A stretch of 64,000 nucleotides of DNA from Arenicella xantha (GTDB lineage Bacteria > Pseudomonadota > Gammaproteobacteria > Arenicellales > Arenicellaceae). Shown piece after piece: positions 25,575 to 35,883 of this stretch; within the stretch, counting starts at the first letter, position 1; each line of letters begins with the position of its first letter. The stretch covers positions 310,947 to 374,946 of the forward strand of contig NZ_QNRT01000003.1 of the NCBI RefSeq assembly GCF_003315245.1, read 5' to 3'. The notes beneath the pieces are model-generated. The model did not search any database. It had not been told where the DNA came from and saw nothing but the letters and a program-made list of their open reading frames with translations. A program made the translations under genes and the position numbers.

Positions 25575-27965
25575 ATGAATACACCTAAGAGAAAAACTAT
25601 TGCGCTCGCCGTCGCCGCGAGCTTGTCCATTCCGGCATCATCTGTGTTTGCTGCAGACCTCGAGGAAATTGTGGTAACGGCTACAAAACGTGCCACTAGT
25701 CTACAAGATACGCCGTTGGCGATTTCAGCATTTTCGGGCAGTGATCTAGAAGAAAACCATATAACAAACATTTATGACCTGCGTGCCATGGCACCAACTT
25801 TGCAGGTTCGCCATAATGGCGATCACGGTGTGCCGTTGATCTTTATTCGTGGCCAAGGAACAATTGACCAAACTGAAGCGGGAGACCAAGCGGTTGCATT
25901 TTATACCGATGGCGTATTCTCAGCTCGTTCGCAAGGTTCAACTGCCTTGATGTATGACATGGAGCGCGTTGAAATTTTACGTGGCCCGCAGGGCACATTG
26001 TTTGGACGTAACTCAACTGCTGGTGCGGTTAGCCTAGTAACGGCTAAGCCATCTATGGATGAGTTTAAAGGCAAAGCCAGCATGACTTTCGGTAGTCGTG
26101 ATAAACAAGAAGTTCGTGCAGCAGTGAATGCGCCGATTAGTGATACTTGGGCGATTCGTGTGGCTGGTGTTATCGACCAACAAGATGGTGAGACTAAATT
26201 CGCCAGCGGCAATGAGTTCGCAACCGCGCGTAACTATGGCACACGAGATATGTCATCGTTCCGAATCAGTTCTTTGTTTGAGCCATCTGACAACGTTTCA
26301 TGGCATTTGTCGTACGAGAACTTCAATAACAATGGAACCGGTGACGTTCCTACGTTTGATTTTGACAATCGAGTACAAAACCCAACCGCTGCCGGCAACA
26401 TTGACCTGTCCAGTGACGTTATTCGTACTCGCTTTGACTACGAGTTTGATAATGGCCTAACTGCATCGTATATCGGTGGTTACACTGAAATGAGTCAGAG
26501 CCAGATTTATGGCAACGAATTTCAAGGTGATACGCGTGAAACGGTATCGTCGGGACACACCGCAACACAACATGAATTACAGTTGAAAAACTCGGATGAT
26601 TCCAAGTTCCGTTGGACAGCTGGTTTGTTCTCGTTCGAAGAAGAAAACGATATTCGATTCGACATTCTGCATGGTAGCTGGGGATTTACTAGCCAAGATG
26701 GTGCGGGTCAATTCAACGCTGATGGCACGCCAAACAACACTGTATTGTCAACATTCGTGCAACCAAACCGCGGTTTGGATTCAACCAGTGCGTATTTTCA
26801 AGGCACATTGGATATAACGGATTCATTTAGAGTGACTGGTGGTATCCGTCATACTAGCGATGAGCGTAGCGATGTTGGTGGCCGAAGTATTGACTGTACG
26901 TTTGCGCAAGGTCCTGGACCAATCACTATCAATTTTCCAAACCAAGCGGCTGCCGATGCGTCTAACCAAGCGGGTTGCTACTATCGTCAAATCAATGACA
27001 TGAAAGGCGACTGGTCAAATGAAACTTATTTGGCGCGTGCTGAGTGGGACATGAATGACGACGTATTGTTATTTTTGTCATACGCGACTGGTTGGAAATC
27101 GGGCGTGTTAGTTGATGGTAATAACGCCAGCTTAACCAACTCTAATAGCAGTCCAGATGTCGCTGGAAATAGCTTGCTAGTGCAAAACCCTGAAGAAAAC
27201 GACAGTCTTGAGTTGGGTATGAAGGCAACATTGATGGACGGAAGAATGCGTCTGAATGCCAATATCTTCACTATGGATTACACCGACATGCAGGTGACTG
27301 CAGCGGTAATTAATCCTGTGACTGGTGAGTCAACATTGACTAAAACCAATGCGGGTTCAGCGGGTATCGACGGCATCGAATTTGATTCGACTATCTTAGT
27401 TGGAGACAACGGAACTTTCGGTATTAGTGGTGCCTATTTGGATGCTAAATATGAAGAGTTTTTGGGATCAGAGACAAACTTCAACAATCAAAATGGATTG
27501 CAATGGAATTCATGTGCTTTCGGTCAAGCGGCTGACGGTGGTTGTGTAGGTGGTGTTTGGGATTTTGCAGGCAATACCTTGCCAAACGCGCCTGAAGTAT
27601 CATTTAGCGCTAGCTATAAGCACGAGTTTGAATTGGCCTCGGGTGGTGTGTTTACCCCACGCGTACGTTTGACATATCAGGATGATACCTACTTAACTCA
27701 GGAGAATCGTGGAGATCGTGCTCCAGGTACTTATGGTGCAACAGATCCCGGTGAGTCTAACTTTGATATTCAAGAGTCGTACACCAAGCTTGACTTGAGT
27801 CTAATCTACGCTAGCCCTGATTCACGTTGGACTGCGGAGCTTTATCTCAATAACGCTACTGATGAAGCGATTAAGCAGGAAGTTCAAATTGGCGGTACAC
27901 GTACTGCTTACACTTGGGCACCGTCGCGAGAAGGCGGCTTACGTTTGAGCTATAACTTCAACTAA
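25575..27965 (+). CDS. TonB-dependent outer-membrane receptor
   Basis: A 796-aa outer-membrane beta-barrel importer. The signal peptide ends around SVFAADLEE. The TonB box/plug start EEIVVTATKR is followed by the plug (LRGPQGTLFGRNSTAGAVSLVTAKP). A large barrel of alternating short strands follows, with the C-terminal terminal strand motif ending in F-N (SYNFN). ATG 25575 is used; an in-frame TTG at 25569 is nearer the AGGA site. The LacI-type operators upstream and the halogenase downstream suggest import of a carbohydrate or aromatic glycoside rather than iron, but the ligand is not readable. Two terminators follow. Confidence 0.93.
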   Translation: MNTPKRKTIALAVAASLSIPASSVFAADLEEIVVTATKRATSLQDTPLAISAFSGSDLEENHITNIYDLRAMAPTLQVRHNGDHGVPLIFIRGQGTIDQTEAGDQAVAFYTDGVFSARSQGSTALMYDMERVEILRGPQGTLFGRNSTAGAVSLVTAKPSMDEFKGKASMTFGSRDKQEVRAAVNAPISDTWAIRVAGVIDQQDGETKFASGNEFATARNYGTRDMSSFRISSLFEPSDNVSWHLSYENFNNNGTGDVPTFDFDNRVQNPTAAGNIDLSSDVIRTRFDYEFDNGLTASYIGGYTEMSQSQIYGNEFQGDTRETVSSGHTATQHELQLKNSDDSKFRWTAGLFSFEEENDIRFDILHGSWGFTSQDGAGQFNADGTPNNTVLSTFVQPNRGLDSTSAYFQGTLDITDSFRVTGGIRHTSDERSDVGGRSIDCTFAQGPGPITINFPNQAAADASNQAGCYYRQINDMKGDWSNETYLARAEWDMNDDVLLFLSYATGWKSGVLVDGNNASLTNSNSSPDVAGNSLLVQNPEENDSLELGMKATLMDGRMRLNANIFTMDYTDMQVTAAVINPVTGESTLTKTNAGSAGIDGIEFDSTILVGDNGTFGISGAYLDAKYEEFLGSETNFNNQNGLQWNSCAFGQAADGGCVGGVWDFAGNTLPNAPEVSFSASYKHEFELASGGVFTPRVRLTYQDDTYLTQENRGDRAPGTYGATDPGESNFDIQESYTKLDLSLIYASPDSRWTAELYLNNATDEAIKQEVQIGGTRTAYTWAPSREGGLRLSYNFN

Positions 27966-27981
27966 TTTGTGTTTTGAAGTC

Positions 27982-28012
27982 CCATCACTACCTCCTCCTT
28001 TGGTAGTGATGG
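27982..28012 (+). terminator. Rho-independent terminator 1 after the TonB receptor
   Basis: An 11-bp perfect stem CCATCACTACC / GGTAGTGATGG with a 9-nt loop, followed by TTTT. It begins 16 nt after the receptor stop codon. Confidence 0.85.
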
Positions 28013-28017
28013 TTTTG

Positions 28018-28042
28018 AGCCCGACCAATTGCTGGTCGGGCT
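28018..28042 (+). terminator. Rho-independent terminator 2 after the TonB receptor
   Basis: A 10-bp perfect stem AGCCCGACCA / TGGTCGGGCT with a 5-nt loop, followed by TAATTTTA. It stands in tandem, 5 nt after the first terminator, so read-through into the halogenase should be low. Confidence 0.85.
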
Positions 28043-28128
28043 TAATTTTATCGGCGTTGGTAATCCCCGCAGCTTAACTGTGTGAGTTATTATCAGTGCG
28101 AATTTAACTTCCATTCGATACGTCAGCT

Positions 28129-29655
28129 ATGACCAATCAACAATCCAACAACCCTGTCCAGAATGTTGTGATCGTGGGCGGCGGAACGGCGGGCTGGATA
28201 ACTGCCGCTGCATTTTCTCGAGTTCTGGTTCCCCAAGGCTATAACGTAACGCTTATTGAGTCTGATGCCATCGGCACCGTTGGAGTTGGCGAGGCGACGA
28301 TCCCCCCGATTCGCGATTTTCATCGAATGCTAGGTATTAATGAAGCGGACTTCGTTAAGGAAACCCAAGCTACCTTTAAGTTGGGAATAGAGTTCAATGG
28401 TTGGTCCAATCCTGAATCTAGGTATTTTCATCCCTTCGGTGAGTACGGAAGAAAATTAGATTCGGTGCAGTTTCATCAATATTGGCAGCGGGCAAGTTCG
28501 TTGACGGACTGTGGAGAACTATCGGACTTCTCGCTATGCAGCGTTGCCGCTTATCAGGGAAAGTTTGCGCCTACCAGTCAAGACCCCGAGTCGATCCTTT
28601 CGGGTATCGGTTACGCGTATCATTTTGATGCATCTCGCTATGCGCGATTTTTACGAAGTTATTCGGAACAACGTGGTGTTCGTCGGGTAGAGGGTAAGGT
28701 CGTCGACGTATTGCAAAATGCAAATAACGGCTTTATCGAGGGAGTTCAGCTCGAATCCTCTGATGTGATAAAGGGGGATTTCTTTATCGACTGTACTGGT
28801 TTTGCGGCACTACTAATTTCCAAAACATTGAATGTTGAATACGAAGACTGGAGTGATTTGTTACCGGCGGACAGCGCGGTAGCAGTGCAGTGTAAAAAGA
28901 GTTCGACTCCGATTAGGCCGTATACTCAAACATTCGCGCAAGACGGTGGTTGGCGCTGGCGGATTCCGTTGCAGCACCGTACCGGCAATGGCTTTGTATA
29001 CTCCAGCAAGTTCACATCCGACGAAGACGCGGTTAGTACATTGCTAGCGGGTCTCGATGGTGAGCCCTTGAGTGAACCTCGAAAGCTCAAATTCAGAACA
29101 GGTAAACGCCAACAAAGTTGGTCACATAATTGTGTCGCAGTGGGGCTGTCAGCCGGTTTTCTGGAACCGCTTGAGTCGACATCAATTCACTTGATTCAAA
29201 CAGCCGTTATTCGACTTCTGAGTATGTTCCCAGGCAAAGAATTCGAGCCAGCTCAGATACAAGAATACAATCAGCAAGTGAACGACGAAGTGGCCTTCAT
29301 TCGCGACTTTATTATTCTGCACTACCATCTAAATGATCGCCCTGAACCGCTTTGGACATATTGTCGAGAGATGTCGATACCGGACAGCCTTGCGCAGAAA
29401 ATCAGTCTATTCAAGTCGCGCGGTCATGTTGTAGAAGCTCAATATGATTTGTTTAAAACAGCGAGTTGGGTTGCGGTTATGCGTGGTCAAGGTGTTCATC
29501 CGAGCTATTACGACCCGATGGCTGAGAGCAAGCCCGAAAAACAATTGCTCGGAATTATGCAGGAGTTAAAAGCGGCTTATCAGCGAGCCAGTGAAGCAAT
29601 GCCTGCGCATGACGAGTTTATTGCACAACACTGCCAAGCGGCCGTTCCGAAATAG
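28129..29655 (+). CDS. Flavin-dependent tryptophan-halogenase family protein
   Basis: The 508-aa FAD-dependent halogenase fold. It has the dinucleotide motif GGGTAGW (17-23) and GVGEATIPP. K84 in ATFKLGIEF aligns with the catalytic lysine of PrnA-type enzymes. The halogenase signature W-x-W-x-I-P is at 275-280, and LEPLESTSIHLIQ contains the conserved Glu. All catalytic elements look intact. It probably halogenates an indole or related aromatic using FADH2 from a separate reductase. It belongs to the group found beside TonB receptors in aquatic proteobacteria, whose natural substrates are mostly unknown. Confidence 0.88.
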   Translation: MTNQQSNNPVQNVVIVGGGTAGWITAAAFSRVLVPQGYNVTLIESDAIGTVGVGEATIPPIRDFHRMLGINEADFVKETQATFKLGIEFNGWSNPESRYFHPFGEYGRKLDSVQFHQYWQRASSLTDCGELSDFSLCSVAAYQGKFAPTSQDPESILSGIGYAYHFDASRYARFLRSYSEQRGVRRVEGKVVDVLQNANNGFIEGVQLESSDVIKGDFFIDCTGFAALLISKTLNVEYEDWSDLLPADSAVAVQCKKSSTPIRPYTQTFAQDGGWRWRIPLQHRTGNGFVYSSKFTSDEDAVSTLLAGLDGEPLSEPRKLKFRTGKRQQSWSHNCVAVGLSAGFLEPLESTSIHLIQTAVIRLLSMFPGKEFEPAQIQEYNQQVNDEVAFIRDFIILHYHLNDRPEPLWTYCREMSIPDSLAQKISLFKSRGHVVEAQYDLFKTASWVAVMRGQGVHPSYYDPMAESKPEKQLLGIMQELKAAYQRASEAMPAHDEFIAQHCQAAVPK

Positions 29656-29745
29656 CTAGCTGAATAAATCAGCGATCAGCCTACACAGGCAGTCCACTTA
29701 AGCCGTATACACTCTCGCTATTGTCAAGCAACAGGAGAGTCAGCT

Positions 29746-30366
29746 ATGCGGGGTCTGATTTTTGTAGTGGTTTTAACGTTTTGTCTACCATTGTCAGTGC
29801 TTGCGGTCGACGAGCCACCACATACGGTGGTGCTTAAAGACCATAAGTTTGAGCTGCGGCAATATCGCGCCATGTTGATTGCTGAGGTAACAGTCACTGG
29901 CGATATGCGGCGTGCCGGGAATAGTGGTTTTAAGCCTTTGGCGGACTATATCTTTGGCAATAATACATCGGCTGAAAAAATGCAGATGACGGCGCCAGTA
30001 ACGCGTACTGAGTCGACTAAAATTGCAATGACGGCACCGGTGACTCGTGTCGAAAATGATGATAAAAGCTGGACTGTAGCCTTTGTGATGCCGGTTAAAT
30101 GGACTAAAGAAACTCTGCCGCAACCCAATAATCCGGATATTTCTATTCGTGAGGTGCCGGCAGAATTAATCGCCAGTATCCGCTTTTCAGGCCGTGGTAG
30201 TGAAGTTAGCCATAAGAAAAAACAGCTTGAGCTAGAGCAGTGGATCGACCAGCAAGGTTATGTGGTCGCCGGAGAGCCACGCTACGCTGGCTATGATGCA
30301 CCATGGGTGCTATGGCCATTGCGGCGCAATGAGGTGATGATTCCGGTGGTTAGTGAAAATCTTTAG
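29746..30366 (+). CDS. SOUL-family heme-binding-like protein, exported
   Basis: The 206-aa protein has an N-terminal signal peptide (LIFVVVLTFCLPLSVLA). The SOUL domain includes FELRQYRAMLIAEVTV, FKPLADYIFGNN, the duplicated KMQMTAPVT / KIAMTAPVTR motif, FVMPVKWT, and YDAPWVLWPLRRNEVMIPV at the end. SOUL proteins bind heme or other tetrapyrroles weakly; the bacterial role is unclear. A strong AGGAGAG site precedes the ATG. Confidence 0.85.
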   Translation: MRGLIFVVVLTFCLPLSVLAVDEPPHTVVLKDHKFELRQYRAMLIAEVTVTGDMRRAGNSGFKPLADYIFGNNTSAEKMQMTAPVTRTESTKIAMTAPVTRVENDDKSWTVAFVMPVKWTKETLPQPNNPDISIREVPAELIASIRFSGRGSEVSHKKKQLELEQWIDQQGYVVAGEPRYAGYDAPWVLWPLRRNEVMIPVVSENL

Positions 30367-30408
30367 TTCGCGCTGGTAGGTGCTGATCACGATGTAACAA
30401 ACCTTTCG

Positions 30409-30434
30409 GCTCGACAATTGACTGCGTGTCGAGC
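30409..30434. terminator. Hairpin between convergent genes
   Basis: GCTCGACA / TGTCGAGC, an 8-bp perfect stem with a 10-nt loop, lies between the SOUL gene and the convergent TPR lipoprotein gene. Weak flanking TTTCGG/CCGAA pairing extends it. No long T-run follows, so its strength is uncertain. Confidence 0.5.
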
Positions 30435-30474
30435 AGACCGAATAGCGCCGAGAAGCATGGACTCTTCAGCGGTA

Positions 30475-31698
30475 TTAGTATTCTTTGCGAGACTGACTTG
30501 ATTGCAAGGCAGTTAATTTTTTCTCGTATAGCTTTTTAGCGGGATCATTTTCTGCCGTCTTGATGGCACGGAAGAAGTCTTTCTCGGCGCTGACATTAGC
30601 GCCATTCTTGAAATTGGCTACCGCCGAATAGAGATGCAGCTCATGTAGGTCAGGGGCGATGGCAAGCGCGCGCCGATAATTCAAGACCGCAACACCGTAA
30701 TCTTGTTGTTGTTCGGCTTCTTGTCCTGCGCGGATGAATTCAGCTAACTTGTTGGAATTGAGTTTTTTTATTTCTTCACTCACGGCAGCGAGTTCTTCGA
30801 AACGTTTTTCGCTTTTGAGTATGGTAGATAAATTGCGTAGAAAAATCGCTTTGCTTGGATGCCGCTGAGAACCGTATTGGTAGATCGATTCAGCGGTTAC
30901 GTTATCGCCAAGCCTGCGGTGTAATATACCAAGCGTATTAAGCGCTGATAAGCTATTAGGGTTAATCGAGAGTGCGTGTTTGGCATGCGAGAATGCCAAA
31001 TTATATTGTCGCTCAGCAGCATACTCGACCGCCTTATTGCTGTAGTACATTGAGTCTTTTTCATGCGACGGTATTTGGTCGATGTAGCTTAGACCGTCAG
31101 TTTGAAAATAGTCGATACGTATTGAGCTGTTCGACCGAAAAGCTCCCTCTGCACTCTCAACCCATGGGCCATGAATCACAGAACGCATATGGTCTGATCT
31201 AATTAACAGGTCATTATCAAGGCTATAAACTGGGTTCTGCTCAAGCAGTTGATACTCAATATTAATACCCGACAGTTTGGCAAATGCATCGGTTACCAAC
31301 ACCAATGACAGACAATTTCCAGACATTGATTGCAGGGCTTTTTCGGCCGTTAGGGTTTTTTCTGAGTATTTAAACTGATCTAAGATGATCCCCAGGTAAT
31401 TGGCGACGCGTTCATGAGGCGGCGTTTGTTGATTAATAGGGGCATTGAAGTAATTCAAGAAATGCGCTTTTTGCGGTGCGCTGAGGCTAGTAATAGCACC
31501 GGGCTCAATCAGCGATATTTCGGTGAAAAGTTGCTGATTAAATGTCGGTAGTGCCGTTTTTGATTGGCCTTCAGTCGGGCGAGAAACTGGAGCATGACTG
31601 ACGCAAGCAATCAACGTCGTAGCCATGCCAAGCAGGAAAATATGACGAAAAAAATGGCGGTAGACGCTGCTATAACTTGTGTTTCGTCGCTTTGGCAT
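30475..31698 (-). CDS. TPR-repeat lipoprotein with transglutaminase-like N-terminal part
   Basis: The 407-aa protein has a lipobox L-I-A-C at residues 29-32 (lipidated C32). A domain at about 75-200 has a GNCLSLVLVTDAFAK block reminiscent of transglutaminase-like Cys motifs, and at least four TPR-like helical repeats run from about 215 to 390 (ALSINPNSLSALNTLGILHRR, ALAIAPDLHELHLYSAVANF). It is probably attached to a membrane facing the periplasm. A GAGGAGC site precedes the ATG. Partners unknown. Confidence 0.7.
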   Translation of the reverse strand: MPKRRNTSYSSVYRHFFRHIFLLGMATTLIACVSHAPVSRPTEGQSKTALPTFNQQLFTEISLIEPGAITSLSAPQKAHFLNYFNAPINQQTPPHERVANYLGIILDQFKYSEKTLTAEKALQSMSGNCLSLVLVTDAFAKLSGINIEYQLLEQNPVYSLDNDLLIRSDHMRSVIHGPWVESAEGAFRSNSSIRIDYFQTDGLSYIDQIPSHEKDSMYYSNKAVEYAAERQYNLAFSHAKHALSINPNSLSALNTLGILHRRLGDNVTAESIYQYGSQRHPSKAIFLRNLSTILKSEKRFEELAAVSEEIKKLNSNKLAEFIRAGQEAEQQQDYGVAVLNYRRALAIAPDLHELHLYSAVANFKNGANVSAEKDFFRAIKTAENDPAKKLYEKKLTALQSSQSRKEY

Positions 31699-32140
31699 TG
31701 ATCAGTGCTCCTCTTTAAATAACATGGCTAACAGGATTGTGTGAAACCAGCTTGTTGTCTAACGACCGGTGCAACACGGCGTCGTGCTATGGTTCCGCCA
31801 TTACCCAACTAGCAATATAGAATAGCAGACTATACGTTTTATGCTCGAATGGTTCGGAGCGCTCTCACGCATAGCCATGCTAGGTGTCTATTTTTGCTAG
31901 CGGTTTACTTCAAGGGCTGATTGGTTGTCGTAGTTGTTGGACGACTGTAGAGTTTTCTCGACATTATATTGAACAAATGTTAACTCTCTAATGAATGTCA
32001 CTTAAGAGACAGCCTTAAGTTGAGTAAACCGTAAATTGACACTTTGTCGTATTGTTAGCGGCAATTTAATCGATATATAGCACCTTAGCGCGAGGCAGAG
32101 TTTGAAGATGATACCGTTAAAATTAGGAGCAAAAGTTCAA
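31699..32140. other. Divergent intergenic region before the C25 protease
   Basis: About 440 bp between the minus-strand lipoprotein gene and the protease gene, including 39 nt that an in-frame TTG could extend into. I see no gene, RNA or strong repeat. A short GTCGT/ACGAC dyad near 31930 is the only structure noted. Confidence 0.5.
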
Positions 32141-35100
32141 ATGCAAATGAAGAATTGTTGTTTGTTAGCTCTATTAGTCTTTGGCGGATCCATGCATTGT
32201 GCGGCATACGGCGCCGCCAATACCTTTCAAGTTGGTTCGGGCACTATTCACGATACCTTTGCTAACAACTCGTTTGACGAATTTCCTCTCTCGCCTGATT
32301 TCGCTGATACTCCGGCAGTCTTTATTTTAGGCAATACCGCTGGCAGTAATAGTTGTGAAGTTCGGTTGCAGAATATCGATACCGACTCATTTGAAGCGGT
32401 ATGCCCAGAGGATAGTTCTTGGGACGGAGAGCACGCGGCGGTTCCGGTGCAGTTCGCGGCGATTGCTGAGGGCGTTCAAACCATACCGACTAATAACGGC
32501 GGTAGTGTAACGTTTGAAGTGGGTTGTGTGACCACCAATGCTGTGCAACATAATTGTACCACCGGCTGTGATACTGAGAGCTACGAGCCGATTATGTTCA
32601 GCTCGACGTTTTCCTCGGCGCCGGTTGTTATTGCCAATATTCAAACGGTGGAAAACATGACCTTAGGTGCGCCACCGAGCAACCCAATTGAACCAATGTT
32701 ATCGGTCGCGATTGATGACATTACTGGCACTGGATTCAATTTAGCGTTGGACTTGAACAAGGAAGACAATGTTGGCAGCCTGAATGATGAAAAGATCTGT
32801 TGGTTGGCGGTAGAGGAAACCAGTCACTGTGATCTTGTCGGAACCGACGACACGCTCAACTTTAGTGCGATTGGCGGCCCAGCTTCAGTCGCCTTTGAAG
32901 CGATCATAACGCCCGACAATATTGACGGTTGGGACAATAATTGTAACAACACAGAAGAAGCGACCTTTACGCCAGGTTGTTTTACCTCAACGCCGGTAGC
33001 GATAGCGACTAAGCGCGGGCGTCAAGAGCCTGAAGGATGGCTGCGCTATTGCCGGCTGAATACAAGTGAACTGAGATTGACCATTGATGAGCAACGCGTC
33101 GCGGGGCAAAACCGTGAGCATGTTGACGAAACTGCCAGTGTGATCGCGTTCGGGTCTAGCTTTACCACGCCCGTATCGCTGGCTCGATTTGAAACCTCTT
33201 TAAACAAATCCAATCGAGTGGTGTTTGAATGGGAGACCGAGTCGGAATCTTTCAACTTTGGTTTTAATCTTTGGGCTGAGGTTGCCGGAGAATGGACGCA
33301 ACTAAATAAAAGTATCATCGTTAGCAACACCGATGGGTTAGCCGGTGGGCAGTCTTACCGAAAGACGCTGAGGTTAAATCCAGACTTGCTGGCTGAGGCA
33401 ACTGCATTTGGCCTTTCATCTTACGATACGAGCGGTTATGAGGAGTTTTTTGGTCCGTTTACACTCGGCGAAGAATACGGACAAACCTCTGAAATGCGCC
33501 CAATTGAATGGACCGCAATTCGCGCTGAATACAATCAACGGATGCAGCAATCGGGCTACCTCGAACTAAACGGTCGTTGGAAACGCTCAACGCGGGCTCG
33601 AAAAGCCATTCGTGATAAGAATGAATATCAGCTAGGTAAAGAAGTAATCAATCTGCTATCAGCTGAGCCTGGACTGCACCGAGTTTCATTTAGTGAGCTA
33701 TCAGCAGCCGGCGCAGATTGGCATGGCATACCAGTCAGTGAGTTAGCTATCACTTACCAAGGGCGGGCAATACCTCGCGCCGTTCAATCGGATAACAGCA
33801 CCTTTGATCAGGGTGATTCTATCGTCTATTACGTCGGTGATTTATCCGCTAAAGACGCGCTATATACACAAGAAATGGTCTACCGAATTCAGCGTGACTC
33901 GAGCAAAGCGATTGACGCGGATCGTGTGATGAGTAGCCCACAGGCTGATGCTACACGCTCTGCGAGTGTGCTAACTCCTTACAAAGTTAGTGATAATAAT
34001 ATTTACGTAGCGACCAGTTCTAATGGTGACCCTTGGGTTGATCGAAAGTTGCTCGCCTATGGTCGCGAAGCCGCTACTACTTATACGTTCAATATCACCA
34101 AAGCGATCGTCGATAAGCCTGCATTACTCACGGTTAGGTTGGTTGGCGGCATAGATTTTCCTTCAGTGCCGCTTGAAAATCCGGATCACCACGTGCTGGT
34201 TAAGGTAAATGGCCGAACCGCTGCTGCGACGCGTTTTGACGGTTTTCAGCATCAGCTAATCGAAGCGTTAGTACCGGCAAGTGATTTGCTCAGTGGGCTG
34301 AATACCGTGGAAATTGTGCTGCCTGGTGATACTGGTCAGATCGCTGACTTGATGTACATCAATGACGTTGAGCTAGCGGTACACCATCCGAGTGAATTGC
34401 TTGACCAAGGTGTCGTGATTCCTGCCGAATCGGACATCGAGGTGTATGACATCGAAGCGAATCTAGGTGCACAAGCGGCCGAGGTTTTCGCTTACCAATC
34501 GAGCGGTAATTTGGCGGTGCTGGATGGCGTTGAGTTGAATGGCTCGGTACTTTCGTTTTCTGCGCTAAGCGGGATCAAGCCAGACAATACCTTCTACGCG
34601 GTCATGACTGATAGTGCCTTCCGGCGTCCGTCGATATCACTAGAACGACCAATTAACTTTGGTACAAACCTAGGTGCGGACTATCTGATCGTTGCACATC
34701 CTTCATTTATTAATGCTGATTTACAACGTTTCGCTGCGGCTAAGCGCCGAGCTGGGCTACGAACCACTATTGTAAGTTGGTTAGATATTGTCGATTCGTA
34801 TGGTTTTGGCATGCCGACGCCAGAAGCAATTCGAAACTTTTTAAAAAGCGCAGACCAACGTAATAAGATCAAGTATGTGTTGATTGTTGGTGGCCACAGT
34901 TACGACTATAACAATCACCTCGCGCTGGGCAATGTTAGCTTTATTCCGACGATGTATGAAAGCGTGTCCAAGGACTTTATGTTTGCGCCAACGGATACTC
35001 CGATAGTCGATATAACGGGTGATGGTTTGCCAAATAAAGCAATCGGTCGCTGGCCGGTAAGAACTGAGCAAGATCTGCGAAATATTGTAAATAAGACCTT

Positions 35101-35758
35101 ACGTTGGCAGGCCGATAGTCACCTTTACCGTGGCAATGTGCTATTGCTAGCTGATGTCGAGGATACGGCTCGCGCGCAGAATTTCAGCTCGCAACTTGAA
35201 GAGCTAGCGACCCACTCGGGTATCTTATCGTCGGCCAATAACGTGCAGAGGATCTATCTTGATGATTATTTAGCCATCGACACGCCGACTCCTATTGCGG
35301 ATGCGCGAGCGGACTTGCTTGGTCGATTTGATGCGTCGTCGGCTGGCGTTGGTTTGACCGTGTATAACGGGCATTCGAGCAGTAGTCGTTGGACCTTTCG
35401 AAACCTATTTAATGCTCAAGACGCTAGCGCAATGAACAACCATAGTAGCCCGACTTTCGTACTACCACTGGCGTGCTACACAACGCTCTATGAATCACCG
35501 TCAATGAATAGCTTGGCTCATCAACTTCTATTTGCAAGTGAAGCCGGTGCGGTGGCTTTATCTGGCGCGGCATACCTGAGTGAATATCGTGAAAATGCGG
35601 AGTTTGCTAACCGTTTGATATCTCAAGCCAAACACGGAAATATGACCGTGGGGCAGGCTATCTTAGCTGTGAAATCGAAAATGCAGCCGTGGAACGATAT
35701 GGTGACAAACTGGTCGCTACTCGGTGATCCGAGCATTCGTCTTGCAGGATCGCAGTAA
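32141..35758 (+). CDS. Secreted gingipain-like (C25) cysteine protease
   Basis: From the ATG at 32141 (TTAGGAG site 11 nt upstream) the protein is 1205 aa with a signal peptide ending around CAAYGAAN. The first about 320 residues hold two or three Cys-containing beta repeats starting with a G-T-I-H-D-type strand. A middle beta region follows. The last about 340 residues form a Peptidase_C25 domain: YLIVAHPSFINADLQRFAAA, YVLIVGGHSYDY, AIGRWPVRTEQDL, catalytic His H1078 in YNGHSSSSRW and catalytic Cys C1112 in PLACYT. No T9SS sorting tail is seen; it ends at SLLGDPSIRLAG. Export beyond the periplasm is uncertain. Confidence 0.83.
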   Translation: MQMKNCCLLALLVFGGSMHCAAYGAANTFQVGSGTIHDTFANNSFDEFPLSPDFADTPAVFILGNTAGSNSCEVRLQNIDTDSFEAVCPEDSSWDGEHAAVPVQFAAIAEGVQTIPTNNGGSVTFEVGCVTTNAVQHNCTTGCDTESYEPIMFSSTFSSAPVVIANIQTVENMTLGAPPSNPIEPMLSVAIDDITGTGFNLALDLNKEDNVGSLNDEKICWLAVEETSHCDLVGTDDTLNFSAIGGPASVAFEAIITPDNIDGWDNNCNNTEEATFTPGCFTSTPVAIATKRGRQEPEGWLRYCRLNTSELRLTIDEQRVAGQNREHVDETASVIAFGSSFTTPVSLARFETSLNKSNRVVFEWETESESFNFGFNLWAEVAGEWTQLNKSIIVSNTDGLAGGQSYRKTLRLNPDLLAEATAFGLSSYDTSGYEEFFGPFTLGEEYGQTSEMRPIEWTAIRAEYNQRMQQSGYLELNGRWKRSTRARKAIRDKNEYQLGKEVINLLSAEPGLHRVSFSELSAAGADWHGIPVSELAITYQGRAIPRAVQSDNSTFDQGDSIVYYVGDLSAKDALYTQEMVYRIQRDSSKAIDADRVMSSPQADATRSASVLTPYKVSDNNIYVATSSNGDPWVDRKLLAYGREAATTYTFNITKAIVDKPALLTVRLVGGIDFPSVPLENPDHHVLVKVNGRTAAATRFDGFQHQLIEALVPASDLLSGLNTVEIVLPGDTGQIADLMYINDVELAVHHPSELLDQGVVIPAESDIEVYDIEANLGAQAAEVFAYQSSGNLAVLDGVELNGSVLSFSALSGIKPDNTFYAVMTDSAFRRPSISLERPINFGTNLGADYLIVAHPSFINADLQRFAAAKRRAGLRTTIVSWLDIVDSYGFGMPTPEAIRNFLKSADQRNKIKYVLIVGGHSYDYNNHLALGNVSFIPTMYESVSKDFMFAPTDTPIVDITGDGLPNKAIGRWPVRTEQDLRNIVNKTLRWQADSHLYRGNVLLLADVEDTARAQNFSSQLEELATHSGILSSANNVQRIYLDDYLAIDTPTPIADARADLLGRFDASSAGVGLTVYNGHSSSSRWTFRNLFNAQDASAMNNHSSPTFVLPLACYTTLYESPSMNSLAHQLLFASEAGAVALSGAAYLSEYRENAEFANRLISQAKHGNMTVGQAILAVKSKMQPWNDMVTNWSLLGDPSIRLAGSQ

Positions 35759-35883
35759 GCAATTTTCATCAAGATGTACCCATCAGGCGGTAGTAACGGG
35801 AGTCTAGCGCTGGTGCTGGGGTGCTCGAAGTTGAAACACTGTTTAACATCGGTAGTGTTCAGTTCTCATTATACTAAGTTGAG

